NCBI GenBank assembly: GCA_012845835.1
Contig: JABAKD010000007.1
Span: forward strand, 5,409,358 to 5,473,357
DNA from: Undaria pinnatifida
Lineage: Eukaryota; Sar; Phaeophyceae; Laminariales; Alariaceae
Direction of reading: 5' to 3'
DNA: 64,000 bases
In this document: piece by piece, positions 1 through 10,215 of the stretch
Layout of the letters: each line of letters begins with the position of its first letter
How positions within the stretch are numbered: the stretch's first letter is position 1
Notes under the pieces: model-generated
The model's input: only the letters and a program-made list of their open reading frames with translations
Told to the model about the DNA's origin: nothing
The model's database searches: none
Made by a program: the position numbers and the translations under genes

Positions 1-186
1 CACCTCGGTCATTCTGTGCACCAAATGCGAGAGAACCTTTTTTAATGGCCGTAGTTGGGCGGCAACATCTTCTGACACGCATACATCAGTCGATCTTGTT
101 GACCGCATGTTAGCAAAGCTTAGATTCGACGGGTACCCATATGATGCGATGCTGCTGTGTCGAGCATGTCGGTGTCACCGGTGAGC
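1..186 (-). pseudogene. Start of copia-type protease domain
   Basis: Immediately after the Gag zinc cluster the minus strand reads MLDTAASHHM (about 165-135). This matches the D-[ST]-[GA]-A-S-H-H-M signature at the start of copia aspartic proteases, which process the Gag-Pol polyprotein. The second position after D-T is Ala instead of the usual Gly, and an in-frame TAA follows about ten codons later, so the fragment is inactive or frameshifted. The rest lies outside the window. Confidence 0.5.
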
Positions 187-1603
187 TTGTCGCTTCAAAC
201 TCAAAGCTCTTTACATCTCGGCATGATCAAAAGATTCCCGTTGGGAATGGAACTGTGCAGCATTAACATTCTCCGTGACGTCACTTTCTTCGTGCGACAA
301 GCAAAGTGGGCAGTCATGCCAGCCGTTCTCAGTGGAGTTTCGACAGTATGTGTGTATGCCATGGCAGTTCTTTCCGTCGTTGAGACTACGCCGTCGTCCT
401 CGTCGACCTGCACGGTTTCCGTGCTCACGTGTGCGCGCACCTTCCGGTCTACTTGAATTGCTATCCTCAGACAGGTTGCCGTTCGTGTTCCTAGACGTGT
501 AGCAGCCGTTATTGTTGTTACCTCTCGCGGAGTTACCGGTATTACTCGCACCATTTCCGACAGTATGTGTATATGCCATGGCAGTTCTTTCCGTCGTTGA
601 GATTACGCCGTCGTCCTCGTCGACCTGCACGGTTTCCGTGCTCACGTGCGCGCGCACCTTCCGGTCTACTTGAATTGCTATCCTCAGACAGGTTGCCGTT
701 CGTGTTCCTAGACGTGTAGCAGCCAATATTGTTGTTACCTCTCGCGGAGCTACCGGTATTACGCGTACCATTTCCGCGGTGTTTTCTTCCATCTCGATCG
801 TTGTTTCTACCGAATTAAGTTGCGAGATCTCTCGTTCGCTGCCGTATTCAACGCATGCCTGCATCGTGTTCGTCTCGTCCTGCACTTTCTCATTCAGCGG
901 TATCTTTATCACGAGTTTGCTTTGCATGGTAAGAGGTTGAACGAGCTGCTAGGTTTGCAAACGTCGCAGCAGTGCCATCATGCTGCCTATCAAAGTGTAG
1001 CACTGTCTTCAACGATTCATAGTTGCTATCAGGGAGTGCTTCGAAAAATGCACGAGTTTTTCGTGTTGGAAGTACTATGTCACCGGGAGCTCCCAGCTCG
1101 ACACAAATGCGGCGAAACTCCTGGCTTGCTCCGGCGGGGTCATATTGTTCGGCTTCGTTGACCTAAAAGTTTGCTAGCTGATCGTACAGCTCTTGCATTC
1201 GCGGCTCACCATTGAGTCGGTATTTGTCCTCACGGGCCATAACGGCATCGCCACCGTGCTCGAATTCCACAGTTCCTACCGGGCCGTGCGCTTGTACACC
1301 TAGGGCAGTGACACTAGTCGTAGATACAATCACTCTCGTAAACAGCGTACTGTTTTTCTCTTCGAACCGACGACTCTCCTTGGCATACTCCGCCCGCTGC
1401 ACCTGAGTGGTATCTTCCTCTGGCGCTGTTGAGGTGGTCTCTGGGACTGACATAACTTTCTCAAGGCCGTCCTCGTACATGAGGGATCGCTGTAGTGTCA
1501 TCCAACCATGGTGTTGATTCGGTTTTCCGTTGATCGAAGAATATCCTTTTCGAAAAGGGGAGGACATGATTGACTCTAAATTAAAATTACCACGTTGGCT
1601 CAT
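187..1603 (-). pseudogene. Degraded copia-type Gag
   Basis: Reading leftward from a probable start at 1603 or 1567, about 150 residues of charged helical Gag-like sequence run to a TAG near 1163 (just after 'DQLANF'). The frame then continues without a stop for about 90 residues (VNEAEQYDPAGASQEF...) to a TGA near 893. The C-terminal part is Asn/Arg/Gly-rich and ends in a Cys/His cluster (NCHGIHTYC...DCPLC) that resembles the nucleic-acid-binding zinc knuckle of retroelement Gag, seen at about 300-370. Gag forms the virus-like particle that packages element RNA in the cytoplasm. A 217-bp duplication breaks the frame because 217 is not a multiple of 3. The stop codons and frame changes make this a dead copy. 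I am confident that it was coding on this strand and fairly confident that it is Gag. Confidence 0.6.
341..774. repeat. 217-bp direct tandem duplication within copia gag
   Basis: Two nearly identical head-to-tail copies lie at 341-557 and 558-774, differing by only a few bases. Each starts with CGACAGTATGTGT and ends near ACCATTTC. The unit length is 3n+1, so the copies are in different frames relative to gag and the duplication itself disrupts the protein. The low divergence indicates a recent event compared with the decay of the surrounding gene. Confidence 0.9.
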
Positions 1604-1876
1604 AACCTGATAAACGGAAACATCGTTCTCGCAGCAGCAGTAGATCATGCAGTGGCCAACGCTGGGCAGAGGTCGGGGTAGAGCAGAGACAGGTAGAGCA
1701 AAAACGGAGTGAATTAACCTCTCACAGTACAGGCGTCGAAGTTGCCTGTTCTGACGGTTTTGTGTGCTAGTAAACCACCTTTCCACATAGTACAACAGAA
1801 ATATCCTTTTGAGTTCTTGCTGCCCTACAGATACCCTGAGACATGTAACTGGAACGGTTATTCTGTATGTCGCCAC

Positions 1877-3879
1877 GAGGAATGACCTCTCTCTTCATTT
1901 CTCGGGTTGCCTCAAAATATCCTACCTATCTCGACGGCTACTGCCCACACGATCTCAATCTCGAACATACGCACGTAGTCAACACGTGTGTATGTCACGA
2001 ATACTATACAACTGGCGGTACGTCCACGACTCCGCCCGTGACGCTAGATCTGCGTTGTCCATAGTGGTATTATTAGGCAGGGCGTAGTGCCGTAGTCCTC
2101 GTCGTATTGGAACGATATCGTCGCGGTGGCAAGGGGCTTCGTATTCCAGGAGATGCGGCCACGAGCTGGTTTCATAATCATCGATTTTGTTAAAGAAGAG
2201 TTGCGGTGGCTGCTGTACTCGCTACGCAATAGTCGCGTGCAAAGAATATTGCACAGGCTATATTAAGCAGGTCAATCACGACGGTAAAATCGGCGGTCAG
2301 TTGACGAGGGCGGGGTTTCCACACGGTGCGGGGCGTTGTCGACCGGGGGGGAACACTGTTAATGTCCCCGAGTTGTTGACGTCGTACAGGGTGATTCAAG
2401 CTAAATGGCGAAACTTCTCTCCCACAGCAATGCCTGATGCAATATCTAGTCAAAGGGTGAATGTTATCGAGCTTCCTCCGTAGATGAATAGTGTATAGAT
2501 TTGATGTGAAACCATGTCATGGTTGGGGTAACCTACTAGGTGATGGTAAATGTCACACTAACGTCAGGGCCATTATAGATGGGCGACAATATAAGTAGAG
2601 GCGAAAGACCATGCAGGACACCGCTTCATCGTCACTGTACTACTTGCTCAGCTTCGCTCTGTTTGTCTTTTAAATTTAGCGTTCTTTCAGGAGTAACATT
2701 GTAAGCCTTGAGTCTAGACGGCAAGCATTGGGAGAGATGACAAAGACACCGGAACCATTAGGAGAACTCTTCCCAGCACCGACAACCCTGTATCCCCCCT
2801 CCGAGCGGGATACCTTGACACGTACCCTCGTCGGCAGGACAGTGCCTAGCTTGGGCTGCGTGCCCCCCGATTCTTCTAGTGTTCTCGTGTTGCCGAAGGC
2901 GAGCTTTCTGGACTGGATTTTCTGGCTTTTTCATCGTTTTTCGATACCCGCTCTCCCCGTGCATTCTTTTGGTGGGACAACATGTACCTTAAGAGGTGCC
3001 GCCATGAGCATTGTAGGTATATACCTGGTTCAAGCATGCATGCTATTTTTTCCTACCTGCCTTTTCAGTAGATATCCCGCGAGTATATCGCATGTCAATC
3101 TAGCTGCTTCAACCCTGTGAGCACTTTTCACCCGACTTATTCGAGTAGCCGGCTACCTTGCACCATCCGTTCGGGGTACCTTGGCATGACTGTTTGGAAT
3201 GAACCTGACCCCCATGACCAGTGGAAGAAGGTGACATGGTCAGTTTGTTCTTGACATTCTCGGGCTGTCTCTAGGAGAAAAACTTGTATCGACCAATGAT
3301 TGGCCTTCAATATTTCCAATAGTATGAAGGATTTTTCCAAACAGGGGCAAAGTAACAATTGCACCGCATTATCATCGACCCTGTAGGAAGTACTCCAAGG
3401 CATGTCTGTACAAATATTCGCCCAAAACCTCGAAGATCTGAACTGCCTACGTTCAAAATGAAGCACAATCTAGCGAAGAAACTGGATATCCTTCAACTAA
3501 AAACCAAGTCATTTGAAGGAAATAGCGTATCTTCCTAGATTAATCATTAAGCAAACAAGTCCAGATGTCTACGCCGGTTTGGAGAGATAGTCCCTGATAT
3601 TTCGCACACGTGTTCTACATACCAATCCCGAGGCCTGGCCTCCGGGTGTTTTGTTTTTTGGTTGGCCCAATTTTTTAAATTTAGGGTGGTCCAATTTTCC
3701 AAAAATACTTAACAGACGAAACATAGGGGAAAAACATAGAATGAAGCCCTAGGTGGAGTCTTCGCAAAGGCACATAGGAGACGTATACAAAGTTGACGAT
3801 CTGAATAAAAAAAACGACGTAGACATTCGCCATCTAGTAAGTTTGTGCCTTTTAGCTTGAACCGGCTTGTAGACATATG
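1877..3879. other. Stretch without a supportable gene
   Basis: Only short ORFs occur here, without recognisable domains. The one item noted is 2108-2225, which resembles half of the small inverted-repeat family seen intact at 26601-26840 (shared elements: GGGGC/T-rich stretch, GAGATRCGGCC, GAGCTRGTTTC, ATCGATTTT). A possible copia leader or LTR could be in this interval, but no second LTR is present to confirm it. Confidence 0.5.
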
Positions 3880-5265
3880 GAAGTAATATTGACCCGGGGA
3901 TGGGACCTTATCCTCCCCGGGTGCGGCGGGACCTCGACGTTGTCCCGAGTAGGGGCAACTCCCGCGGCGCGCTGGCTCTGAGCCGACCGGCGATAAGTGG
4001 ATAAGGGTGGGGGTTTCCACACCGTGTGGGACGCGTGCTACGATAGAGGTCCACTATTTTTTTCCTGTGTTTTTCCAAGTTCGGGAGCTTAAGACCTCTC
4101 CCGAAAGCTGATTTGGAAGAAAGATAAGGTTGCTACCGGAGGAAAAATATCATGACCTAGGCACACGACGAGAATCATGAAAAATAAAATGGCCTATTTC
4201 CGACGATTATGGGTTAAGGAACCCCGGCATTCAGAAAACATTTCACATGGAAAGTGTTACCCCTACCGTAGCACCCGTCGCGGGGCGGTATCGACCCGGG
4301 TGAACGCTGTTTTGTCTCAGTTCTTTTAGTCGTTTATATGGAAGAATTTATGGCCTGGGATGATCCATTATCCTCGCCGGATATCGCGGGACGTCGACGT
4401 TGCCGGAGTGGGTTCTCGCGGCGCGCTGGCGGTATGAACCCCAGTCAATACGCGATCAGCGGATAGGGGTGAGGTTTCCACACCAACACATCGACCGGGG
4501 GGATCACTGCTTTCCTCCCTTGGTGGTTGGAGTGTTTTATGTTCGGAAGAATTTCTAACCAGGGGATGTGACCGTGTTCTCCCCGGGTGTGCCGGAACCC
4601 TGTCGTTAACCCGAGGAAGATTCAGCGCGCGCTGGCTCAATAAGCCCCAGCCACTCAGCGATCCGTGGATGCGACATGGGTTTCCTCACCTGGCTGGGCG
4701 GCATCGGCCGATGGAATCACTGTTTTCGTCCGCGTTTGTTAAATTCGTAATTTTTTATGGAAGGAGTTCTGACTTAGAGATGCAAAATTATTTTCCCCGG
4801 GTGCGGCGGAACTTCGACGTTGACCCGTGTAGGGGTCACCATCGCAGCTCGCTGGCTCCATGAGCCCCAACCAACAACCAACCAACAATCAGTGGATGGG
4901 GGTGGGCTTCCCCACCTTGCGGGGCGGAATCGACAGGCGAAATCTGTTCTTGCCACCGGGTAGTTGGAGTTGAACATGTATGGAGGTCTTCCTGGTCCAG
5001 GGATGGGACTCTATCCTCCCCCGGCACCGTCGACTCTCGGAACCGCAGCTTATTAGCGATTAGCAGATAGGGTTGGGGTTTCGACACCGTGGGGGTGTGG
5101 TGTCGACCCGGGGGGTTGCCGTTTGCGTCCCCACTGGGTGAGAGTTGTAGGCTTATGGGAGGATTCCTGAACTTGGGATATAGCCCTCTCTTTCGCGCCT
5201 GCGGCGGAACCGCGATCGCTGTATGGCTGTTCAGCATTACCCTTCCAGGCTAGAGCCAGCGGCGT
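3880..5265. repeat. Degenerate ~180-220-bp tandem repeat array
   Basis: Diverged units restart near 3895, 4357, 4561, 4777, 4998 and 5175. They share, in order, GGGATG(G/T)GACC, a CCTCCCCGGGTGCGGCGG-like core, a GACGTTG box, GCGCGCTGGCTC, AGCCCC, a CAGCGGATARGGGTGGG box and TTTCCACACC. Spacing is about 180-220 bp except for the first interval, which is lengthened by an inserted small inverted-repeat element at 4033-4280. The short ORFs on both strands are repeat by-products. It looks like an old satellite or an amplified fragment of an unknown element. Confidence 0.65.
4033..4280 (+). mobile_element. MITE-like inverted-repeat element, family A, copy 1
   Basis: The left end reads GCGTGCTACGATAGAGGT and the right end is the approximate reverse complement (ACCCCTACCGTAGCACCCG). 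The interior has no ORF of note and includes a poly-T tract and a TTAAG/CTCCC region shared with copies at 25107-25368, 52186-52434 and 54128-54400. The size of ~250 bp with terminal inverted repeats and no coding capacity fits a non-autonomous DNA transposon. No clear target duplication was found. Confidence 0.6.
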
Positions 5266-6204
5266 CTGGTAGGGTATTGACAGGCAAACCAGAGGCCACA
5301 TCGACTTTCAAATTTGTACTTATGCAGCAAGGCTTGCTTGATCGAGCTGCAAGGACTGCCGCGGGGTTGTTGGCAATGCCCAACACGCCACGGCCACCGC
5401 TAGGCGCGGCATGAGACCTGGTTTTCAGCTGGTTATGCCGCCCACCTTCCCTCCTCATACGACAAGACGGCGCTTAAACGGTCTGAGTGGCGATACCATG
5501 ATGGCAGACAGACAGACAGACAGAGAGACAGATAGACAGACAGACGTGTTTTCACTATTATATAATGGGGACATTACTTCACAAACAAGGTGTTCCCGTA
5601 CATTTGTGTACGCCGGCGTCGGCCGAAATGCAACGACGCTAACGGAAGGTTCAGAAAGCCTTGCATCTTAACAAACGACGCACACCGGAAGAGAACATCA
5701 CCTACTCTCACAACCAAAACCACAAACTGAATCAGACCTTCACGGATCCGCTACCTAGGTATAGAAAGCACACCGTGCCCATATGGGAGGGTGTCCGTCA
5801 AGACATCTCGCGGCCATCCGCCGTACTTAGGAACAATATAACTAACGTTCGGTAGGGGGATTTGTACCACGAAATTTTACCACCGAGAGGCTAAACTAAT
5901 CGCTCCAGAGTAGTAGCTATGTAACTCGCTCAAGTACCATATTACCTTTTTTTATCTTTGTACACGCCGCACGACACCCAAGTAAATCAACGGCGGCATG
6001 CTGCTTACCGGAGGGTATGCAGTGGAGAGCTTACTGTCGGCCGCCACGGTGCCTCACTTAACGTACGCAGCAAACGTCACAGCATGCAAATCAGTCGCCA
6101 AAGTGAGGCAACCACTTAACCGCTTTCGAGTCCCCAAAACCCTCCATATACTTAAGCCAAGTAAGTTATCTCCAAAAAATGGCCTTCCGGTTGTAAAGGC
6201 GTTA
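5266..6204. other. Unassigned stretch with a CAGA microsatellite
   Basis: No supportable gene. It contains an imperfect (CAGA)n tetranucleotide run at about 5503-5546. The last four bases (6201-6204, GTTA) are the left target-site duplication of the LTR element that follows. Confidence 0.5.
5503..5546 (+). repeat. (CAGA)n microsatellite
   Basis: About eleven tandem CAGA units with a few substitutions (GAGA, TAGA), read directly from the sequence. Confidence 0.9.
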
Positions 6205-6473
6205 TGTTAAGATACGGCCTCGAAAGGCCTGAGAGTATCCGAATTTGAGATCATTTGGATGGGTTTCGTATGATAAGGTTGGCGGTTTATATTCGGGGAA
6301 GTTAGGAATTAGCTCGGAGGCACGCGCCTCCGATCTCAGAAGCTATCCCGGGCTCTGGTGGAAACGAATAAAGCTACAACTCTACGAAGGAACGAAAGTG
6401 AGTACTCCGAGGACCTTACTCAATTGGCAGACCTGCAGGGGGCACTCTGTGTCCCCCACCTATTAATTTCACA
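6205..6473 (+). repeat. 5' LTR (269 bp)
   Basis: Starts TGTTAAGATACGG and ends TTTCACA. Regulatory content visible: a TTTATATT TATA-like box at 6286-6293 and an AATAAA polyadenylation signal at 6367-6372. There are three potential hairpins: GGCCT/AGGCC with a CGAA loop (about 6216-6229), an 11-bp stem around an ACGC loop at about 6312-6337 (one mismatch in this copy), and a GGGGGCAC/GTGTCCCCC stem at about 6438-6457. It differs from the 3' LTR at three bases and one deletion. In an active element it would supply promoter and poly(A) site. Confidence 0.95.
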
Positions 6474-6492
6474 AGTGGCGTCGTCGAGCTTG
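6474..6492 (+). promoter_or_regulatory. Candidate tRNA primer-binding site
   Basis: Three bases after the LTR end the sequence reads TGGCGTCGTCGAGCT (from 6476). The leading TGG complements the CCA tail of a tRNA, as expected for minus-strand priming. I cannot name the tRNA without the host tRNA set. Confidence 0.45.
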
Positions 6493-6666
6493 ATATGCTA
6501 TTGTGGCAGCGTTCTTCCGGTCTCTCCGTTTTTTTTTTTCGTAGCGATTTTGCTTTTACTTTCCATCGAGCCCACAACCCCTGTTCCTTCTCGGGTGGCT
6601 TCTCAATGGAGGGAGCGCCCTTCCTCCTACAACGGCGACCACAACAGCAGTGAGATGGCAGGGGCC

Positions 6667-6870
6667 CCTCCTGTTGGTCGCCGCGCACGTACCACACGGA
6701 CGACACCTTCCAAGTACGTGCGGACGACTCTGCTCTGCGGAGCACACTCCTCGTCTCGAATTTTGGTCCCTCCTGTTGGTTGCTGGGCACGCACCACACA
6801 GAGGACACTTTCCGAGTACAGGCGGACGACACTGCTCTTCGGAGCACACCCCTCGTCCCGGCCTTTGGCC
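6667..6870 (+). repeat. 102-bp tandem duplication (34-residue repeat) in leader
   Basis: Two copies start at CCTCCTGTTGG (6667 and 6769) and run through GCACRYACCACAC, GAGTACRGGCGGACGAC and GGAGCACACYCCTCGTC. The length is a multiple of 3, so an open frame is preserved across both copies. Confidence 0.8.
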
Positions 6871-8539
6871 GCATCAGTTCACCGCCAGCTGGTCATAGAC
6901 CACTCAGCAGTGGAACTGCCCGAGCCCCACCCATCAGACTTGTTTGCTCCGCGCTCTGCCAGCATGTTGCACAGCACATATCCGCGAGTTGCCAGCACAA
7001 GTCCCAAGATCGGCCATCGACTCGTACTTTTTTTTCGCGCTTTGGGACTCGGAGGCATATGCACGACATGCCACGGACAAGCATACTGGAATCAACCCTT
7101 CGAATGACATTCGAAGGGGACTTCGCTCGCTGAGAGAGCCCATCGCCCAGCACATCCTTGCTGTCGGTGCCAGACCGTCCTTCGCGGGACCCCCTTGGAC
7201 TACGGGCACCGTGCTCTAGGAGCTCATGTCGGGGCTCCTTCCTTTGTGATCTACCTGGGAAGAAACAGGCGGTGCTCGTGGAATGTTTGAGCTTTTTCGT
7301 TTGGCGAATTTTCCAGTACACGCGTTATCGTATGGGTTTCAGTATGTACGTCGATCATTCTTGTGCGTCGAACAAGCAGCTGCCCTTGTGCCCCCTTTCT
7401 GCCGAAATTAGTACAAGCTACGAATTTGGCACCTCGGACCCCTCTCCGATCTTTCTCGATCAACAGCGTTCCACTACTGCTGTCCGTCGCGTAGCTTCAA
7501 CCACCATCATTTTTGCAGAGGTGCCAACTACAGTGCAGCACAATGGGCTCGCTGTCAATGCCTGCCATATACCGCCGGATTCTCTGCTGTAGAAGTCACT
7601 GTACAGCAGCCAAGCCGCCTACTTTGCTCCTGCTCATACACCACATAGCTCGACCCTTCACTGCCCCAGCGTCCACAGTTACAGCACCGCAGCTCTGACA
7701 CCCCCCACTGCTGTGCGAGTGCTCCTTGCAAGTTCGATTCGAGAGGTTGTTTTTTTTCGTCCTGGCCCCTCCGTGACTAGAACTTGAACCTAGTGAACGC
7801 TGAAACTCTGTGCTGGCTTTTTTGGGCAAGACTACTGTTGGTGTGTGCGATGCCCTATATTTTCCCATTCATGGGTACGCGGGAACTATAATACCACTTT
7901 CTGTGTATGCACAGCTGTGACCGTGCGGCACTCCGCACTGCTGTCAACGTAACTGTCCCTTTATCGGTGGGAGTGGGTACGGATTTTTTTTCAGCTGTCC
8001 GGGCGTTAGGCCGTCTTCCTGCCCGTACATGTGCTGCCCTTCACGATATTGCTAGGGCCTACGCTGGAATTTTTTTTTCTTCTTCTCTGCACATGTTCGG
8101 ACAGCTACTGCCCGTTACAGAGCGCTTACTACACAGTTCGCGGAGATACTGCGCTTCACAGTTTTTACTAGTGCAGTGGAGAACAGCCCGTTTAATGCGG
8201 TACCTTTGGGGGCAAACAGCCTTTCTATTCGACTGTGGGCGTGCACATTTTTCTACAGCTGGTGTTGGTACTACACTACCCATCTTGGTGCGGTTGAAAT
8301 TACCGTTACCTGTAAACACAGCAGTGATACTGCAGCAATCAGCACTACTGCAGGCGCGACCGTCCCCCTTTAGTGCGGTCGGGGGAAACTACTTTGTTTG
8401 GAAGGGTTATACTGCCCGTTTTTTTTTAATATACGGTTGGTGCGCGAACGTATACTGTCCTACCCCCCACTACACTACTGTGGGGGCAGATGCTGCCCAT
8501 TTTTATACGGTTGGCTGCGCGATCCTTCACTGTGCTCCC

Positions 8540-9800
8540 CCCCTACACTGCACCTAGGGTAAATGCTGCCCGTTTTAGTGCGACGAGTGTCAGCGTGTTG
8601 GGTGACCTTTCACTGTGCTCCCCCCCCCTACACTACACCTAGGGTAAATGCTGCCTGTTTTGGTGCGATGAGTGTCAGCGTGTTGGGCGATCTTACACTG
8701 TGCTTCCACCCCTACACTACACCTAGGGTAAATGCTGCCTGTTTTGGTGCGACGAGTGTCAGCGTGTTGGGTGACCTTTCACTGTGCTCCCCCCCTACAC
8801 TACACCTAGGGTAAATGCTGCCCGTTTTGGTGCGATGAGTGTCAGCGTGTTGGGCGATCTTACACTGTGCTTCCACCTCTACACTACACCTAGGGTAAAT
8901 GCTGCCTGTTTTGGTGCGACGAGTGTCAGCGTGTTGGGTGACCTTTCACTGTGCTCCCCCCTACACTACACCTAGGGTAAATGCTGCCCGTTTTGGTGCG
9001 ATGAGTGTCAGCGTGTTGGGCGATCTTACACTGTGCTTCCACCCCTACACTACACCTAGGGTAAATGCTGCCTGTTTTGGTGCGACGAGTGTCGGCGTGT
9101 TGGGTGACCTTTCACTGTGCTCCCCCCCCCTACACTACACCTAGGGTAAATGCTGCCCGTTTTGGTGCGATGAGTGTCAGCGTGTTGGGCGATCTTACAC
9201 TGTGCTTCCACCCCTACACTACACCTAGGGTAAATGCTGCCTGTTTTGGTGCGACGAGTGTCAGCGTGTTGGGTGACCTTTCACTGTGCTCCCCCTCTAC
9301 ACTACACCTAGGGTAAATGCTGCCCGTTTTGGTGCGATGAGTGTCAGCGCGTTGGGCGATCTTACACTGTGCTTCCACCCCTACACTACACCTAGGGTAA
9401 ATGCTGCCCGTTTTGGTGCGACGAGTGTCAGCGTGTTGGGCGACCTTTCACTGTGCTCCCCCCCTACACTACACCTAGGGTAAATGCTGCCCGTTTTGGT
9501 GCGATGAGCGTCGGCGTGTTGGGCAAACCTTTACTGTGATAACCCCTACACTACACCTAGGTTGAATGCTGCCTGTTTTGGTGCGATGAGTGTCGGCGTG
9601 TTGGGCGACCCTTAGGTGTGTTACCCCCTTTACACTACACCTAGGGTAAACGCTGCCTGTTTTGGTGCGATGAGCGTCGGCGTGTTGGGCAAACCTTTAT
9701 TGTGATAACCCCTACACTACACCTAGGGCAAATGCTGCCTGTTTTGGTCCGGTGAGCGTCGGCGTTTTGGGCGACGCTTTCCTGTGCTACCTCCCCCCGC
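8540..9800 (+). repeat. 83-84-bp minisatellite with two-unit higher-order structure
   Basis: About fifteen units, each with the core CACTACACCTAGGGTAAATG followed by CTGCCYGTTTTGGTGCGAYG and AGTGTCAGCGTGTTGGG. Type A units carry CGACGAG and GTGACCTTTCACTGTGCTCC; type B units carry CGATGAG and CGATCTTACACTGTGCTTCC. They alternate strictly A-B from 8560 to about 9440, giving a ~167-bp higher-order period, then give way to diverged C and D types (CAAACCTTTA, GACCCTTAGG). ORFs of 60-83 codons running through it are repeat translations and are not annotated. Confidence 0.95.
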
Positions 9801-10171
9801 CTAGGTCGAATGATGCCTGTTTAAGTGCGATGGCTGCAGACGTACCCTTACTGTGTTGCACCCCCTGCACTGCGGTTGGGGTCAGTGCTGCCCAGTTTTG
9901 GCTCCTTGTACTGCGGTTCGTGCGGGCGTTACCCATATACCCTACGGTCAGACTGGGCGCTGCTCTTATGTTGCGGTTATGATGATTGGTACCTTGTTAC
10001 TGCTGTACTCCTCTTATACGGCTAGTTGACGTGGCTGCTACCATCACTGAGGCTGGACGGAGTCAAGGTCCATATTGTTGCTGTTTGCTGAAACACAGAT
10101 ATACCGCTCCTTGGAGCAGGAACACCACAACAATTTATCTGTCTCCATAGCTTCTTCACGCGTCGTTCCTA

Positions 10172-10196
10172 CCCCCCCCCCCCCCCCCCCCCCCCC
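10172..10196 (+). repeat. 25-base poly-C tract immediately upstream of gag
   Basis: An uninterrupted run of 25 C residues. It is followed by TTCACTACACCTAGGCACC and the gag ATG at 10216. The CACTACACCTAGG phrase is the same as the core of each minisatellite unit upstream. Confidence 0.95.
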
Positions 10197-10215
10197 TTCA
10201 CTACACCTAGGCACC

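Larger units (their letters stand above)
1..1876 (-). mobile_element. Ty1/copia-type retrotransposon, 5' coding part, truncated by the window edge
   Basis: The minus strand carries a degraded Gag followed, in the correct order, by a retropepsin active-site motif, which is the copia layout gag-protease. Polymerase and integrase would lie beyond the left edge. No matching LTR was recognised downstream of 1876, so the right end is the limit of coding similarity and not an element boundary. Assignment to copia rests on the N-terminal Gag helices and the zinc-binding cluster; it is a family-level inference. Confidence 0.6.
6474..10215 (+). other. Long leader (about 3.7 kb) of the LTR element
   Basis: This region lies between the 5' LTR and gag and shows no recognisable domain. 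It contains a 102-bp in-frame duplication at about 6667-6870 and the 83-bp minisatellite array (8540-9800). It also has many short C runs and CACTGCTGT-like motifs that look like decayed relatives of the minisatellite, and it ends in a 25-C tract 20 bp before the gag ATG. An ORF of 249 codons (6358-7107) spans the LTR edge and the 102-bp repeats; its start inside the LTR and low-complexity content argue against a real protein, though a leader peptide cannot be excluded. Confidence 0.6.

Noticed and set aside
8563..9483. Series of 63-83-codon ORFs starting MLPVLVRRVSACW
   Set aside because: Each spans two minisatellite units and ends at a recurring stop; they are repeats of one another and not independent genes.
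8540..9800. Possible CRISPR array
   Set aside because: The whole 83-bp unit is conserved, with no unique spacers, and the context is a eukaryotic retroelement leader.
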